From Flavobacterium sp. (GTDB lineage: Bacteria; Bacteroidota; Bacteroidia; Flavobacteriales; Flavobacteriaceae), in the NCBI GenBank assembly GCA_023251135.1, contig JAHEZJ010000006.1:90226-154225 (forward strand): a stretch of DNA of 64,000 nucleotides, in the 5' to 3' direction. Both the position numbers and the translations under genes were made by a program. Below, piece after piece: positions 8,200-16,519 of this stretch. The notes beneath the pieces are model-generated. The model saw nothing but the letters and a program-made list of their open reading frames with translations, was not told the origin of the DNA and ran no database searches. Numbering within the stretch: the first letter of the stretch is position 1; each line of letters opens with the position of its first letter.

Positions 8200-10500
8200 T
8201 TAAAATTTGTAAGTTACAGTAAGAGTAAAGTTTCGCGGAGCTCCGGGAAATAGTCTTAGATAATTCTGGGCACCCAGCCAGTAAGTTTTATTGAATAAAT
8301 TACCTGCATTCAGGGCAATCTGCATATTGCTTTTGTTGGGTTTGTAGTACAAAGCCGCATCAAAAACAGTAAAATCAGGCAGTGTAAAAGCTCTTGTAAA
8401 CCAAGGTACTTTGCTGCTTTGATATTGCATTCCGAAACCAACACCCAGATCTTTTAGGGCCGAATCTGAATTGAAATTGTAGCGTGTCCACAAATTGGCG
8501 CTGTTTTTTGGTGTATTTTGTTTTCGGGCTCCAATTAATAAAGGATCACGATCATTGGTAATTTCGGCATCGATATAACTGTACGAAGCGTTTATTTGCC
8601 AGTCTTCCGTAATAAAACCCGCTACATCACATTCAAAACCACGACTTCTCTCAGCACCTCTTGTTACCAATAAATCGGGATTTACAGGATCATTGGCATT
8701 CATTAGAATATTGCGCTGGTTGATTTCGTAAAGAGCAGCGTTGAAACTCACTGAATTGTTAAAGAAAGTAGCTTTTAGTCCAACTTCTTTCAGGTTGCTT
8801 TTCAACGGGTCAAACAAACTACCCGCCGGCAGACTTCCTGTTTGAGGCATCAAAGACACCGTATTCGACTGTGGCTGGTAACCTTCAAGATAAGTCGTAT
8901 AAACATTAATCTGATTGTTTACAGCATAAGTCACTCCAATACGAGGAAGCAAAGCTGATTTCTTTACGGTCAGTTCATTGTTCGATTTGTAATTGGTAAT
9001 GTCTTTAAACCATTCTTGTCGCAAACCCAGTAAAACGGTAAATCTTTCCCATTGCAACTGATCCTGAATGTAAATCGCGTTAGTAGTAGTTAATGCAGGT
9101 GGTAATGCCGTACGCACATTGAGTGTATAATCGTCAGGACTTGTTAGGGTATAAGAAGGGTTGTTCAGGTTGAAATAATTTACATTTGGTTTGGGTACAA
9201 CAAGCCCGTCGACTGTCATAGTTTGGTAATTGGCGGCATTGGCAGCCACAAATGAAGGGGCTACTGTTCCGTCTTTCAATACATAACCTCTGGCTGCATT
9301 TTGTCCGCCACCTTTAGTTTTGTTCCAACTGTTTAAATCGTAACCCGCCAATAGTTTATGTTTGACCTTTCCGGTATTTATATCAAAGTTCAAATAAGCA
9401 CTAAGGTTATCAACGTCCCAATATTGCTGACGCTGTACAAACTGCATCATGGCCAGACTGCTGACAGGTTTATTGTTCATGTCGACCGCAAAAGCATTTG
9501 TACTTCTGTGTTCCTGAAGATCTTCTGTCCAGGTTTGTTTCATATAAGAAGCATTAAAACCTATTTTAGAGTTGAATTTATGAGCGAAATTCGTCATCAA
9601 AATCATTTCTTTTGATTTGTAGTAATCGCTTGGAGCGCCTAAATTTAAGCTAATCGGAGTTTTGTTTAGACTGGTAACTCCCGCAACGGCCCCAAAAATG
9701 GGCTGTCCGCGATCCAGAACTCCGGTCATATTGCTCAGAATTAATTCGGTATTGATCGCTGTTTTTTCATTCGGAATGTAGCTGAAGGAAGGCGAAATCA
9801 AAAATGACTTGTTACGAACCAGATCCCGAAACGATTTGGCTTCCTGATACGCACCGTTTACGCGGTACAAAAGGGTTTTTGATTCGTTCAACGGACCGGT
9901 AAAATCTAAAGTTCCGCGCAATGTGCTAAAACTTCCTGCACTCAGACTTATCTCTTTTCGGTCGACAGCCAGCGGTTTTTTAGTAACCAGATTGATGCTT
10001 CCGCCCGGATCGACAGAAGAGAATGTAGCACTCGAAGGCCCTTTAATCACTTCAACCCGTTCAATATTGGTCGTTAAAGGCTGTAAAAAATAATGCTGAT
10101 GCGTTCGCATACCGTTTATAATTTGACCTTCTTCGTTTTGACTGATTCCGCGAATGGTATATTGGTTGTAATAACTTGCCGGAATAACGCCACTGGCCAT
10201 CTTGACAGCATCAGCCAGGTAAATGGCGCCTTTATCTGCAATGAGTTCTTTGGTGATTGTTGCTATAGATTGTGGAATATCTTTGTTGAGGGCAGCCGTT
10301 TTTGTTGCTGCAAAAGAATAATCACTATTGTATTTTTTGGTCGAACGACCTATAATTTCAACCGTTTGCAATTCGGTGTGCCCGGCTTTGATTCGTAAGG
10401 AATCTTTGGGGATAGTATCGGATATTTTTTTATTAACAGTTTGCGATTGTGCCAACTGAGTAAGGATTACTAAAAACAGTGAGAGAATAAAATGTTTCAT
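8200..10500 (-). CDS. TonB-dependent outer-membrane receptor, siderophore type
   Basis: 766 aa with a signal peptide (MKHFILSLFLVILTQLAQSQ). The plug starts about residue 48 and has the hallmarks of siderophore receptors: DIPQSIATITKELI, the YTIRGI segment, RVEVIKGPSSATFSSVDPGG, then NLVTKKPL. The rest is a 22-strand barrel ending in a C-terminal aromatic (LTVTYKF). It imports a metal chelate across the outer membrane using TonB. Unusually it sits between an ABC ATPase gene and two ABC-2 permease genes rather than FecCD-type importers. The substrate may be a siderophore or another metal complex; the His/Cys-rich neighbour at 11536 hints at Cu or Zn. Confidence 0.9.
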   Translation of the reverse strand: MKHFILSLFLVILTQLAQSQTVNKKISDTIPKDSLRIKAGHTELQTVEIIGRSTKKYNSDYSFAATKTAALNKDIPQSIATITKELIADKGAIYLADAVKMASGVIPASYYNQYTIRGISQNEEGQIINGMRTHQHYFLQPLTTNIERVEVIKGPSSATFSSVDPGGSINLVTKKPLAVDRKEISLSAGSFSTLRGTLDFTGPLNESKTLLYRVNGAYQEAKSFRDLVRNKSFLISPSFSYIPNEKTAINTELILSNMTGVLDRGQPIFGAVAGVTSLNKTPISLNLGAPSDYYKSKEMILMTNFAHKFNSKIGFNASYMKQTWTEDLQEHRSTNAFAVDMNNKPVSSLAMMQFVQRQQYWDVDNLSAYLNFDINTGKVKHKLLAGYDLNSWNKTKGGGQNAARGYVLKDGTVAPSFVAANAANYQTMTVDGLVVPKPNVNYFNLNNPSYTLTSPDDYTLNVRTALPPALTTTNAIYIQDQLQWERFTVLLGLRQEWFKDITNYKSNNELTVKKSALLPRIGVTYAVNNQINVYTTYLEGYQPQSNTVSLMPQTGSLPAGSLFDPLKSNLKEVGLKATFFNNSVSFNAALYEINQRNILMNANDPVNPDLLVTRGAERSRGFECDVAGFITEDWQINASYSYIDAEITNDRDPLLIGARKQNTPKNSANLWTRYNFNSDSALKDLGVGFGMQYQSSKVPWFTRAFTLPDFTVFDAALYYKPNKSNMQIALNAGNLFNKTYWLGAQNYLRLFPGAPRNFTLTVTYKF

Positions 10501-10539
10501 TTTTTGGATTGGATTGGTTTGGAAAAATGCAATTTCCTT

Positions 10540-11235
10540 TTATACAGTTTGTAAATACAAATCTTCCAGTTCATTTGCCGAGATTTTATCGGCTTCGATA
10601 ACTGTAACGAGATTTCCCTGTCTCATAATGCCAATATGAGAGGCAACTTCCCGGGCTCTGAAAATGTCGTGTGTCGCCATCAGGATGGCTGTTCCATCGG
10701 CAGAAAGCTCTTTTAATATTTGAGAAAACTCATTGGAAGCTTTAGGGTCTAAACCACTAGTAGGCTCGTCCAGTAAAAGAACCTTGGCTTTTTTGGCGAT
10801 CGCAATGGCAATTCCCACTTTCTGACGCATTCCTTTCGAATAACCGCCCAAGTGTTGATGGTGTGCCTTAAGCTGCAGTCCTGCTTTTGAAAGAAAATAA
10901 GTCAGTTCGCCTGCCGAATATTTGAATCCTGCCAGAGACGAGAAGAACTTTAAGTTCTCTAATCCGGTAAGATTTGGATACAACATCACTGTTTCCGGGA
11001 TGTAAGCGACATACTTTTTAGTTTCCTGCGCATTAGTAATGACCGAGATGTCGTTGATTTTTAATTCTCCGTCTGTTGGAGCGATAAAACCCAGAAACAA
11101 ATTGATGGTGGTTGTTTTTCCGGCACCGTTTTGTCCGAGTAAAGCAAAGATTTCGCCTTCTTTAATGGTTAAATTCAGTTTGTTTAAAGCAATATGATCG
11201 CCATATTTCTTTGTCAGATTTTCAGCTATAAGCAT
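10540..11235 (-). CDS. ABC transporter ATP-binding protein
   Basis: 231 aa. Walker A GQNGAGKTT (about 34-42), signature GGYSKGMRQ, Walker B KVLLLDEPTSGLD and the H-loop MATHD are all present, so it should be an active ATPase. It resembles the NosF/CcmA-like ATPases that pair with ABC-2 permeases. First gene of the operon: 39 nt separate it from the TonB receptor, and the two permeases follow. Cytoplasmic face of the inner membrane. Confidence 0.9.
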   Translation of the reverse strand: MLIAENLTKKYGDHIALNKLNLTIKEGEIFALLGQNGAGKTTTINLFLGFIAPTDGELKINDISVITNAQETKKYVAYIPETVMLYPNLTGLENLKFFSSLAGFKYSAGELTYFLSKAGLQLKAHHQHLGGYSKGMRQKVGIAIAIAKKAKVLLLDEPTSGLDPKASNEFSQILKELSADGTAILMATHDIFRAREVASHIGIMRQGNLVTVIEADKISANELEDLYLQTV

Positions 11236-11535
11236 AGTTTTTATGTATTTGGATGATTTTTATTAGGAATCCTTACTGTCAATCATAGCCAAAGTCTAGC
11301 CCGCTGGTTTACAGCTGAGGCATCTTTAACGATGAAGGAAGTAAGGGGAGTGGTGTTTACTAGGATTGAAACCGAAAAAACTGTTGTATTGAATAACAGG
11401 GAATAGCCCTTCGGGTTTTATCGGACGCCGTTTTTATGAAAAAAGGCAGCAGATAAAACTACAAATGCGTTTTGCCTGACTTTAAAAAAGACAAGCAAGT
11501 GGTATTGTTATTTTTTCGGGTAAAAACGCAGTAAA
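11236..11535. other. Intergenic leader of the ABC/TonB operon; no gene recognised
   Basis: 300 bp between the ABC ATPase start and the stop of the upstream His/Cys-rich protein gene. I see no ORF, no recognisable riboswitch core and no clear terminator; a short CCCTTCGGG hairpin is at about 11407-11415. It may carry an operon promoter or simply be the untranslated link. Confidence 0.4.
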
Positions 11536-11886
11536 CTAACGAATTACTGGTGGAGCTCTGAGCGCAAAAAGACTGCCTTTGAAGAATACAGCAGTAGTTT
11601 TTACGTAAAAGAATGCGCAGAACGTTTCAATACTTGCTTTAAATAGGGAATAAGATTGAAAGCAGTCCGGAATAAAGGTGCTAAACGCAAAGTGACAAAT
11701 TTGGCAATTGGTATCAGCAGTATGGCTGTGCGTAATTTGCTTTTGCCCGTCAACATAAGTATGGTCGCAATGTTTGCTCGTAAGCTGTTTGTAAACGTGC
11801 TCGTAAGAATGCAGCGTCTGAAACAGCATTGCAAACAATACTGTTACAGACATGAAGAAATTAATTAATACAATTTTCTTTTTCAT
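11536..11886 (-). CDS. Small exported His/Cys-rich protein (DUF2946-like)
   Basis: 116 aa. An N-terminal hydrophobic segment (about 4-24) looks like a signal peptide or anchor. It is followed by candidate metal ligands: H39, C40, H42, then H53-x-H55, and C61-x2-C64-H65 (NCQICHF). The C-terminus ends ALRAPP, similar to the arginine-diproline end of DUF2946 proteins, which are small periplasmic proteins with a His/Cys motif near metal genes. Located upstream of the ABC/TonB operon on the same strand, 300 bp away. Role in metal binding (Cu or Zn) is inferred. Confidence 0.6.
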   Translation of the reverse strand: MKKKIVLINFFMSVTVLFAMLFQTLHSYEHVYKQLTSKHCDHTYVDGQKQITHSHTADTNCQICHFAFSTFIPDCFQSYSLFKASIETFCAFFYVKTTAVFFKGSLFALRAPPVIR

Positions 11887-11895
11887 TCTTGATGG

Positions 11896-11923
11896 ATAAA
11901 GTCCTGTTTCTAGCGGACTTTAT
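11896..11923 (-). promoter_or_regulatory. Leader hairpin just upstream of the His/Cys-rich protein start
   Basis: A perfect 9-bp stem, ATAAAGTCC (11896-11904) with GGACTTTAT (11915-11923), has a 10-nt loop and ends 9 nt before the start codon at 11886. It would form in the mRNA leader and could affect translation. Confidence 0.4.
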
Positions 11924-11938
11924 AGCTTTTAAACTAAC

Positions 11939-11951
11939 GCAACGTTGTTGC
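11939..11951. promoter_or_regulatory. 13-bp palindromic operator candidate (metalloregulator type)
   Basis: GCAACGTTGTTGC is an inverted repeat of GCAAC around a 3-nt centre, about 53 nt upstream of the His/Cys-rich protein start. Its position and the metal-related genes downstream suggest a binding site for a Zur- or Fur-like or other metal repressor; which one cannot be told from sequence alone. Confidence 0.45.
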
Positions 11952-12250
11952 AAATATAGATATCTTATTTAAAAATGCATTAAAATTGTCCGTTATTTTA
12001 TTGGGAAACAAATTCTGCGATTTTTTTAAGTCTAATCATACTTAAAAATACGGTTAAAGTAATCTTCTTCAAACAATCGTTCAAAAAACGCATTTGCATC
12101 TTCAAAAATATACAATTATATAATACTATTCCTGTTAATGTGTTTATTTATTGTTACATATGAAGGTTATGGCTAGTGATCTTGTTATATAATCTCTATT
12201 TTTACTAGAAGAGGATAATTATCAACTTAGATAATAATTGAATTTTTGAT

Positions 12251-12277
12251 TTGACACAAACTTCAAAAAAGTGTCAA
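12251..12277 (+). promoter_or_regulatory. Inverted repeat upstream of the DapB-like gene
   Basis: TTGACAC (12251-12257) and GTGTCAA (12271-12277) form a 7-bp stem with a 13-nt spacer, 39 nt before the start at 12317. It could be an operator or leader hairpin. The rest of the 430-bp gap 11887-12316 holds no gene that I can see. Confidence 0.35.
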
Positions 12278-12316
12278 TTTTATAAACGGGCGTTCTGCTC
12301 ACTAAAAAAGTAAATT

Positions 12317-13066
12317 ATGAAAATAGGGTTAATAGGATTCGGAAAAACAGGAAAATCAGTAGCCTCTGTGTTACTGGAAAACAATCAATTTTGCCTGGAA
12401 TGGGTTTTAAGACAAAGTACCGTTTTAGAACACAGATCAGTTTCAGAATTTTTTGGTATTCCTTCAAAAGAACCGGGGTTGATTTACTCGCGTTCTAAAA
12501 CGACAATAGAAGAATTACTGGACAAGCATCCGGTCGATGTAATTATTGATTTTTCTTCCGGTGAAGGTATTTATACGTATGGCGAAATTGCCGCAAAGCG
12601 AAAGGTCAAGATTATCTCGGCAATTTCTCATTACAAAGAGAAGGAGTTGCAGTTATTAAAGAAACTGGCCCATAAAACAACGGTATTTTGGTCTCCAAAC
12701 ATTACGCTTGGTGTGAATTACCTGCTTTTTGCGGCTAAATTTTTAAAGAAAATTGCTCCCTGGGTGGATATCGAGGTAAACGAAGAACATTTTAAAAAGA
12801 AAGAAGGCACTTCGGGAACCGCGGTAAAAATTGCAGAAGCCTTGGATGTGGATAAAGGCAATATCAATTCGGTCAGGGCAGGAGGAATAGTCGGTAAACA
12901 CGAGGTAATATTTGGATTCCCTTATCAGACGGTTCGTTTAATTCATGAATCAATTTCGAGGGAGGCATTTGGAAACGGAGTTGTTTTTGTTGCCGAAAAT
13001 TTAGAAAACAAACCCAAAGGGCTGTATAATTTTGAAGACATTTTAACGCCTTATTTTGCAGTTTGA
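12317..13066 (+). CDS. DapB-like reductase (dihydrodipicolinate reductase family)
   Basis: 249 aa. N-terminal Rossmann motif GFGKTGKSV (8-16), DFSSGEGI about 79-86, SPNITLGVNYLL about 126-137, and the C-terminal-domain motif EEHFKKKEGTSGTA (156-169). In classical DapB this motif is EAHHRHK followed by an aspartate, then PSGTA; here the aspartate and proline are replaced, while one His, a Lys and SGTA are kept. It may be a paralogue with altered specificity rather than the lysine/diaminopimelate enzyme. It stands alone with a palindromic terminator candidate 14 nt downstream. Confidence 0.72.
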   Translation: MKIGLIGFGKTGKSVASVLLENNQFCLEWVLRQSTVLEHRSVSEFFGIPSKEPGLIYSRSKTTIEELLDKHPVDVIIDFSSGEGIYTYGEIAAKRKVKIISAISHYKEKELQLLKKLAHKTTVFWSPNITLGVNYLLFAAKFLKKIAPWVDIEVNEEHFKKKEGTSGTAVKIAEALDVDKGNINSVRAGGIVGKHEVIFGFPYQTVRLIHESISREAFGNGVVFVAENLENKPKGLYNFEDILTPYFAV

Positions 13067-13079
13067 TACTTTATATAAC

Positions 13080-13112
13080 AAACCCGACAGGTTTTTGAAA
13101 CCTGTCGGGTTT
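13080..13112. terminator. CCCGACAGG palindrome, probable terminator
   Basis: AACCCGACAGG (13081-13091) pairs with CCTGTCGGGTT (13101-13111), with further T/A pairing in the loop. It lies 14 nt after the DapB-like gene stop. One of eight copies of this palindrome in the window. Confidence 0.75.
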
Positions 13113-13142
13113 AAATTTATAGGTCGGGTTTGTTTTTTTAAT

Positions 13143-13267
13143 AACACATAGAAACACAGACATTGTAGGGGCAAAAAGGCTTCGAAAAAGAAATACATTT
13201 CCTCGGCATAGTTTGTAAACTTGTGAAATGGTATTTCCGAGTTTGAAATTCCATGTTTCTATGTGTT
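13143..13267. repeat. Copy of the CATAG inverted-repeat element (diverged, 125 bp)
   Basis: Starts AACACATAGAAACACAG and ends CATGTTTCTATGTGTT, with the internal AAATACATTTCCTCGGCATAG block. Lies between the convergent DapB-like and sdhB genes. Confidence 0.85.
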
Positions 13268-13283
13268 TAATTCATTCCTTGTT

Positions 13284-14030
13284 CTATTTTTTAAAAATTA
13301 AAGCTTTGGTATATTCGGCATTCATTTTTGCGATGGAGAGAATCGAAATACCTTGCGGACATTCGATTTCACAGGCTCTGGTATCTGAGCAGTTTCCAAA
13401 ACCTTCAGCATCCATTTGGTTCACCATAGTCAGTACCCTTTTTGAAGCTTCTACTTGTCCTTGTGGTAATAAAGCCAGGTGTGTGATTTTGGCTCCTGTA
13501 AACAAGGCCGCGCTGGCATTTTTGCAAGTGGCTACGCAGGCACCACAACCAATACAGGCTGCGGCATCAAAAGAGGCTTCGGCAGTTTCGTAGGAAATCG
13601 GAATCGTATTAGCTTCTGGCGCCTGACCGGTGGAGACTCCAATAAAACCACCCGATTCAATAATGGTATCAAAAGCAGAGCGGTCGATTTTTAAATCTCT
13701 CAGTACCGGAAAAGCTTTTGCCCGAAACGGTTCGATATAAATGGTATCTCCATCTTTAAAACTTCTCATATGGAGCTGGCAGGTGGTGGTATTTTTTAAG
13801 GGGCCGTGCGCTCTTCCGTCGATCATAACACCACATTGTCCGCAAATTCCTTCGCGGCAATCGTGATCAAATTCAATCACACGTTCTTTTTTCTGAATTA
13901 AGGATTCATTTAAAAGATCAAGCATTTCCAGAAATGACATATGCTCTGAAACTTCATCGATTTCATAATCTACCATTTTTCCTTTAGCAGAAGTATCAGA
14001 CTGTCGCCATATTTTAAGATATAGTTTCAT
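13284..14030 (-). CDS. sdhB: Succinate dehydrogenase/fumarate reductase iron-sulfur subunit
   Basis: 248 aa. Carries electrons from the flavoprotein towards the quinone. Eleven cluster cysteines are visible: C58, C63, C66 and C84 for [2Fe-2S] (motif CREGICGQC), C159/C162/C165/C169 ([12 protein letters not shown]) and C214/C220/C224 (CEIECP) shared by the [4Fe-4S] and [3Fe-4S] clusters. It follows sdhA by 17 nt. The membrane-anchor subunit is not in the neighbourhood. Confidence 0.95.
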   Translation of the reverse strand: MKLYLKIWRQSDTSAKGKMVDYEIDEVSEHMSFLEMLDLLNESLIQKKERVIEFDHDCREGICGQCGVMIDGRAHGPLKNTTTCQLHMRSFKDGDTIYIEPFRAKAFPVLRDLKIDRSAFDTIIESGGFIGVSTGQAPEANTIPISYETAEASFDAAACIGCGACVATCKNASAALFTGAKITHLALLPQGQVEASKRVLTMVNQMDAEGFGNCSDTRACEIECPQGISILSIAKMNAEYTKALIFKK

Positions 14031-14047
14031 ATTGCTTTAACTTTTGA

Positions 14048-15958
14048 TTATTTATAACTTCTTACAGCAAGTTCAACCGATTCAAATACAAGAGGTTCTT
14101 TGTGTAATTCCGGCGGTTTTGCTGCTCCTTTCCATTCCCAGGCCGAAACATAACAGAAATCGGTATCATTTCGAACCGCTTCACCATCTACAGTTTGAAA
14201 TTCTTCCCGAAAGTGGGCGCCGCAGGATTCTTCTCTTTGTAAAGCATCGTAACACATTAGTTCGGCCAACTCGATGTAATCGGCAATTCGGCCGGCTTTT
14301 TCGAGTTCGCTGTTTAAAGTATCGTCTCCCGTAATCAGTAAATCGTTTTCAAACGAAGTTTTTAAGGCTTTGATATCCTCAAGGGCTTCTTCGAGTTTTT
14401 CTTTGCTTCTGGAAAGACCACATTTTTCATAGAGCAATCGTCCAATTTTTTTATGAAAGTGATCGGCAGATAGTGTGCCTTTGCTGTTTAAAAAATGATC
14501 CAGCTGTGCCCGTACGGCTTTTTCGGCTTCGTCAAATGCCGGATGGCTTATTGTTGCTTTTGGTGCGTTTAATTCTCCTGCCAAATAATTAGGAATCGTA
14601 TAAGGAGCTATAAAGTAGCCGTCTACACAAGCCTGAAGCAAGGAATTAGCTCCCAGTCTGTTGGCACCGTGATCGGCAAAATTGGCTTCTCCCAAAGCAA
14701 ATAATCCGGGGATACTCGTCATTAGTTCATAATCTACCCAAAGTCCGCCCATTGTAAAGTGCGCAGCGGGGGAGATTAACATGGGTTCTTTGTAGGCGTT
14801 GATTCCGGTAATTTTTTCATACATGGCAAAAAGATTGCTGTATTTGGCTTCAATTTTATCTTTTCCCTGTGCTTTTATAGCATCGGAGAAGTCCAGATAA
14901 ATGGCATTTTTCATGGGGCCAACACCATGTCCGGCATCAATTCGCTCTTTTGCAGCCCGGGAGGAAATATCACGGGGTGCGAGATTTCCAAAAGAAGGAT
15001 AACGACGTTCCAGATAATAATCGCGTTCTTCTTCGGGAATTGTATTGGGATTTCGTTCGTCTTCTGCTTTTTTCGGCACCCAGATTCGCCCGTCGTTCCG
15101 CAAAGATTCAGACATTAAGGTGAGTTTAGACTGATTGGCTCCGTGTTGCGGAAGCGAGGTAGGATGAAACTGAATCCAGCTTACTCCCGCCATATAAGCG
15201 CCTTTTTTATGGGCTCTCCAAATGGCAGAACTATTACAGCCCATCGCCAGTGTAGAAAGATAATATACTTTTCCGTAGCCTCCGGAAGCCAGTACAACAG
15301 CATCGGCAACATGACGCTCTAAAGCTCCTGTTTCGAGATTTCGGGCAATAATGCCTTTGGCTTTTCCGTCAATAACTACTAACTCCAACATCTCATGACG
15401 GGTGTGTGTTGTTACTTTTCCTAAAGAAACCTGACGCAGTAATCCCTGATAAGCTCCTAATAGAAGCTGCTGTCCGGTTTGTCCGCGTGCATAAAAGGTT
15501 CTTGAAACCTGAACACCGCCAAAAGAGCGGTTGTTTAGGTAACCAGCATATTCTCTGGCAAAAGGAACGCCTTGTGCTACAGCATGATCGATTAAATGTG
15601 CTGAGCATTCGGCCAAACGGTAGACATTGGCTTCGCGGGATCTGAAATCACCGCCTTTGATGGTATCATAAAACATTCTGAAGGTACTGTCGCCATCATT
15701 TTTATAGTTTTTGGCAGCATTAACACCTCCCTGTGCCGCAACAGAATGGGCGCGCCGGGCAGAATCCTGAAAGCAAAACGACTGTATGTTGTAACCTTGT
15801 TCGGCCAGAGAAGCTGCACAGGAAGCACCTGCAAGACCGGTTCCTACCACAATAACGTTTAATTTTTTTCTGTTGGCAGGATTTACGAGTTTTGCTTTTG
15901 CTTTGTAGTTATTCCATTTATCGGCTAGTGGTCCTTCGGGTATTTTTGAGTCAATCAT
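14048..15958 (-). CDS. sdhA: Succinate dehydrogenase/fumarate reductase flavoprotein subunit
   Basis: 636 aa. The FAD dinucleotide site is [13 protein letters not shown] (about 38-50). [16 protein letters not shown] contains the His expected to bind FAD covalently; HPTSLP and [12 protein letters not shown] (catalytic arginine region) follow, then TMGGLWVDY and [18 protein letters not shown]. The length and insertions match the Bacteroidota/Bacillus-type SdhA. Oxidises succinate (or reduces fumarate) at the inner face of the membrane with SdhB. First gene of the pair; no cytochrome b subunit gene lies upstream, where 15959-16519 holds only repeats. Confidence 0.95.
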   Translation of the reverse strand: MIDSKIPEGPLADKWNNYKAKAKLVNPANRKKLNVIVVGTGLAGASCAASLAEQGYNIQSFCFQDSARRAHSVAAQGGVNAAKNYKNDGDSTFRMFYDTIKGGDFRSREANVYRLAECSAHLIDHAVAQGVPFAREYAGYLNNRSFGGVQVSRTFYARGQTGQQLLLGAYQGLLRQVSLGKVTTHTRHEMLELVVIDGKAKGIIARNLETGALERHVADAVVLASGGYGKVYYLSTLAMGCNSSAIWRAHKKGAYMAGVSWIQFHPTSLPQHGANQSKLTLMSESLRNDGRIWVPKKAEDERNPNTIPEEERDYYLERRYPSFGNLAPRDISSRAAKERIDAGHGVGPMKNAIYLDFSDAIKAQGKDKIEAKYSNLFAMYEKITGINAYKEPMLISPAAHFTMGGLWVDYELMTSIPGLFALGEANFADHGANRLGANSLLQACVDGYFIAPYTIPNYLAGELNAPKATISHPAFDEAEKAVRAQLDHFLNSKGTLSADHFHKKIGRLLYEKCGLSRSKEKLEEALEDIKALKTSFENDLLITGDDTLNSELEKAGRIADYIELAELMCYDALQREESCGAHFREEFQTVDGEAVRNDTDFCYVSAWEWKGAAKPPELHKEPLVFESVELAVRSYK

Positions 15959-16112
15959 TTCTATTTTAGTTTAAAATGAATTTATACACCAAGTCTATAA
16001 AGTGACTTAAATTTTAAGAAGGCCTAATTTACTATAAAAAAATGGTTTTTTGTAAAGAAAACGCTATTATTTGAGCTGTTTATTGTAATTCAAAATAACA
16101 ATTAATAGATAA

Positions 16113-16152
16113 ATTACAGCTATTGGATTGATCCATTAGCTGTAATTATTTT
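16113..16152 (+). other. Long near-perfect hairpin in the gap upstream of sdhA
   Basis: ATTACAGCTA (16113-16122) pairs with TAGCTGTAAT (16137-16146) and the stem continues inward with one mismatch, leaving almost no loop; TTATTTTTT follows on the plus strand. It has the shape of a terminator but no plus-strand gene precedes it. It abuts the repeat element at 16155. Confidence 0.45.
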
Positions 16153-16154
16153 TT

Positions 16155-16302
16155 AACACATAGAAACATAGCTCAAAATGCGTGTATAAGGCATTTCACT
16201 CAAAATAAACCGCATAGCGCTGTATTATTATAATCTCTGTGAAAGAAATGTATTTCTTTTCAACACTCTTTATTGCACATAAAATCTATGTTTCTATGTG
16301 TT
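16155..16302. repeat. Copy of the CATAG inverted-repeat element, opposite orientation
   Basis: 148 bp, AACACATAGAAACATAG at one end and CTATGTTTCTATGTGTT at the other. The internal block reads GAAAGAAATGTATTTC, the complement of the block in the other copies, so it is inverted relative to them. Confidence 0.88.
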
Positions 16303-16366
16303 AAATGTTTTTCACGCAGATTTTGCAGATTTTGCAGATTTTTTTTTGGATTATTATTGAACATCT

Positions 16367-16492
16367 GCATACATAGATTTTCTAAATGGGACGGCATGTT
16401 TCGTTTCAATTAGTTAGGAAATCTTATGAGAAGGAAAATAGGTTTCCTTTATATTCTTTTTTTGAATATATAAATCTATGTTTCTATGTGTT
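16367..16492. repeat. Degraded CATAG element
   Basis: The right end CTATGTTTCTATGTGTT (16476-16492) and the following AAATGTTTTTCA are identical to the right end of the 16155-16302 copy (33 bp shared, 16286-16315 region). The left end is reduced to ACATAGATTTTCTAAA. Just before it is a short tandem TTTTGCAGA repeat (about 16320-16340). Confidence 0.6.
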
Positions 16493-16519
16493 AAATGTTT
16501 TTCATACCATCTGTAAGTA

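Noticed and set aside
11236-11535. Possible riboswitch (cobalamin or TPP) before the ABC/TonB operon
   Set aside because: I looked on both strands for the conserved cores and did not find them; only a short CCCTTCGGG hairpin is present.
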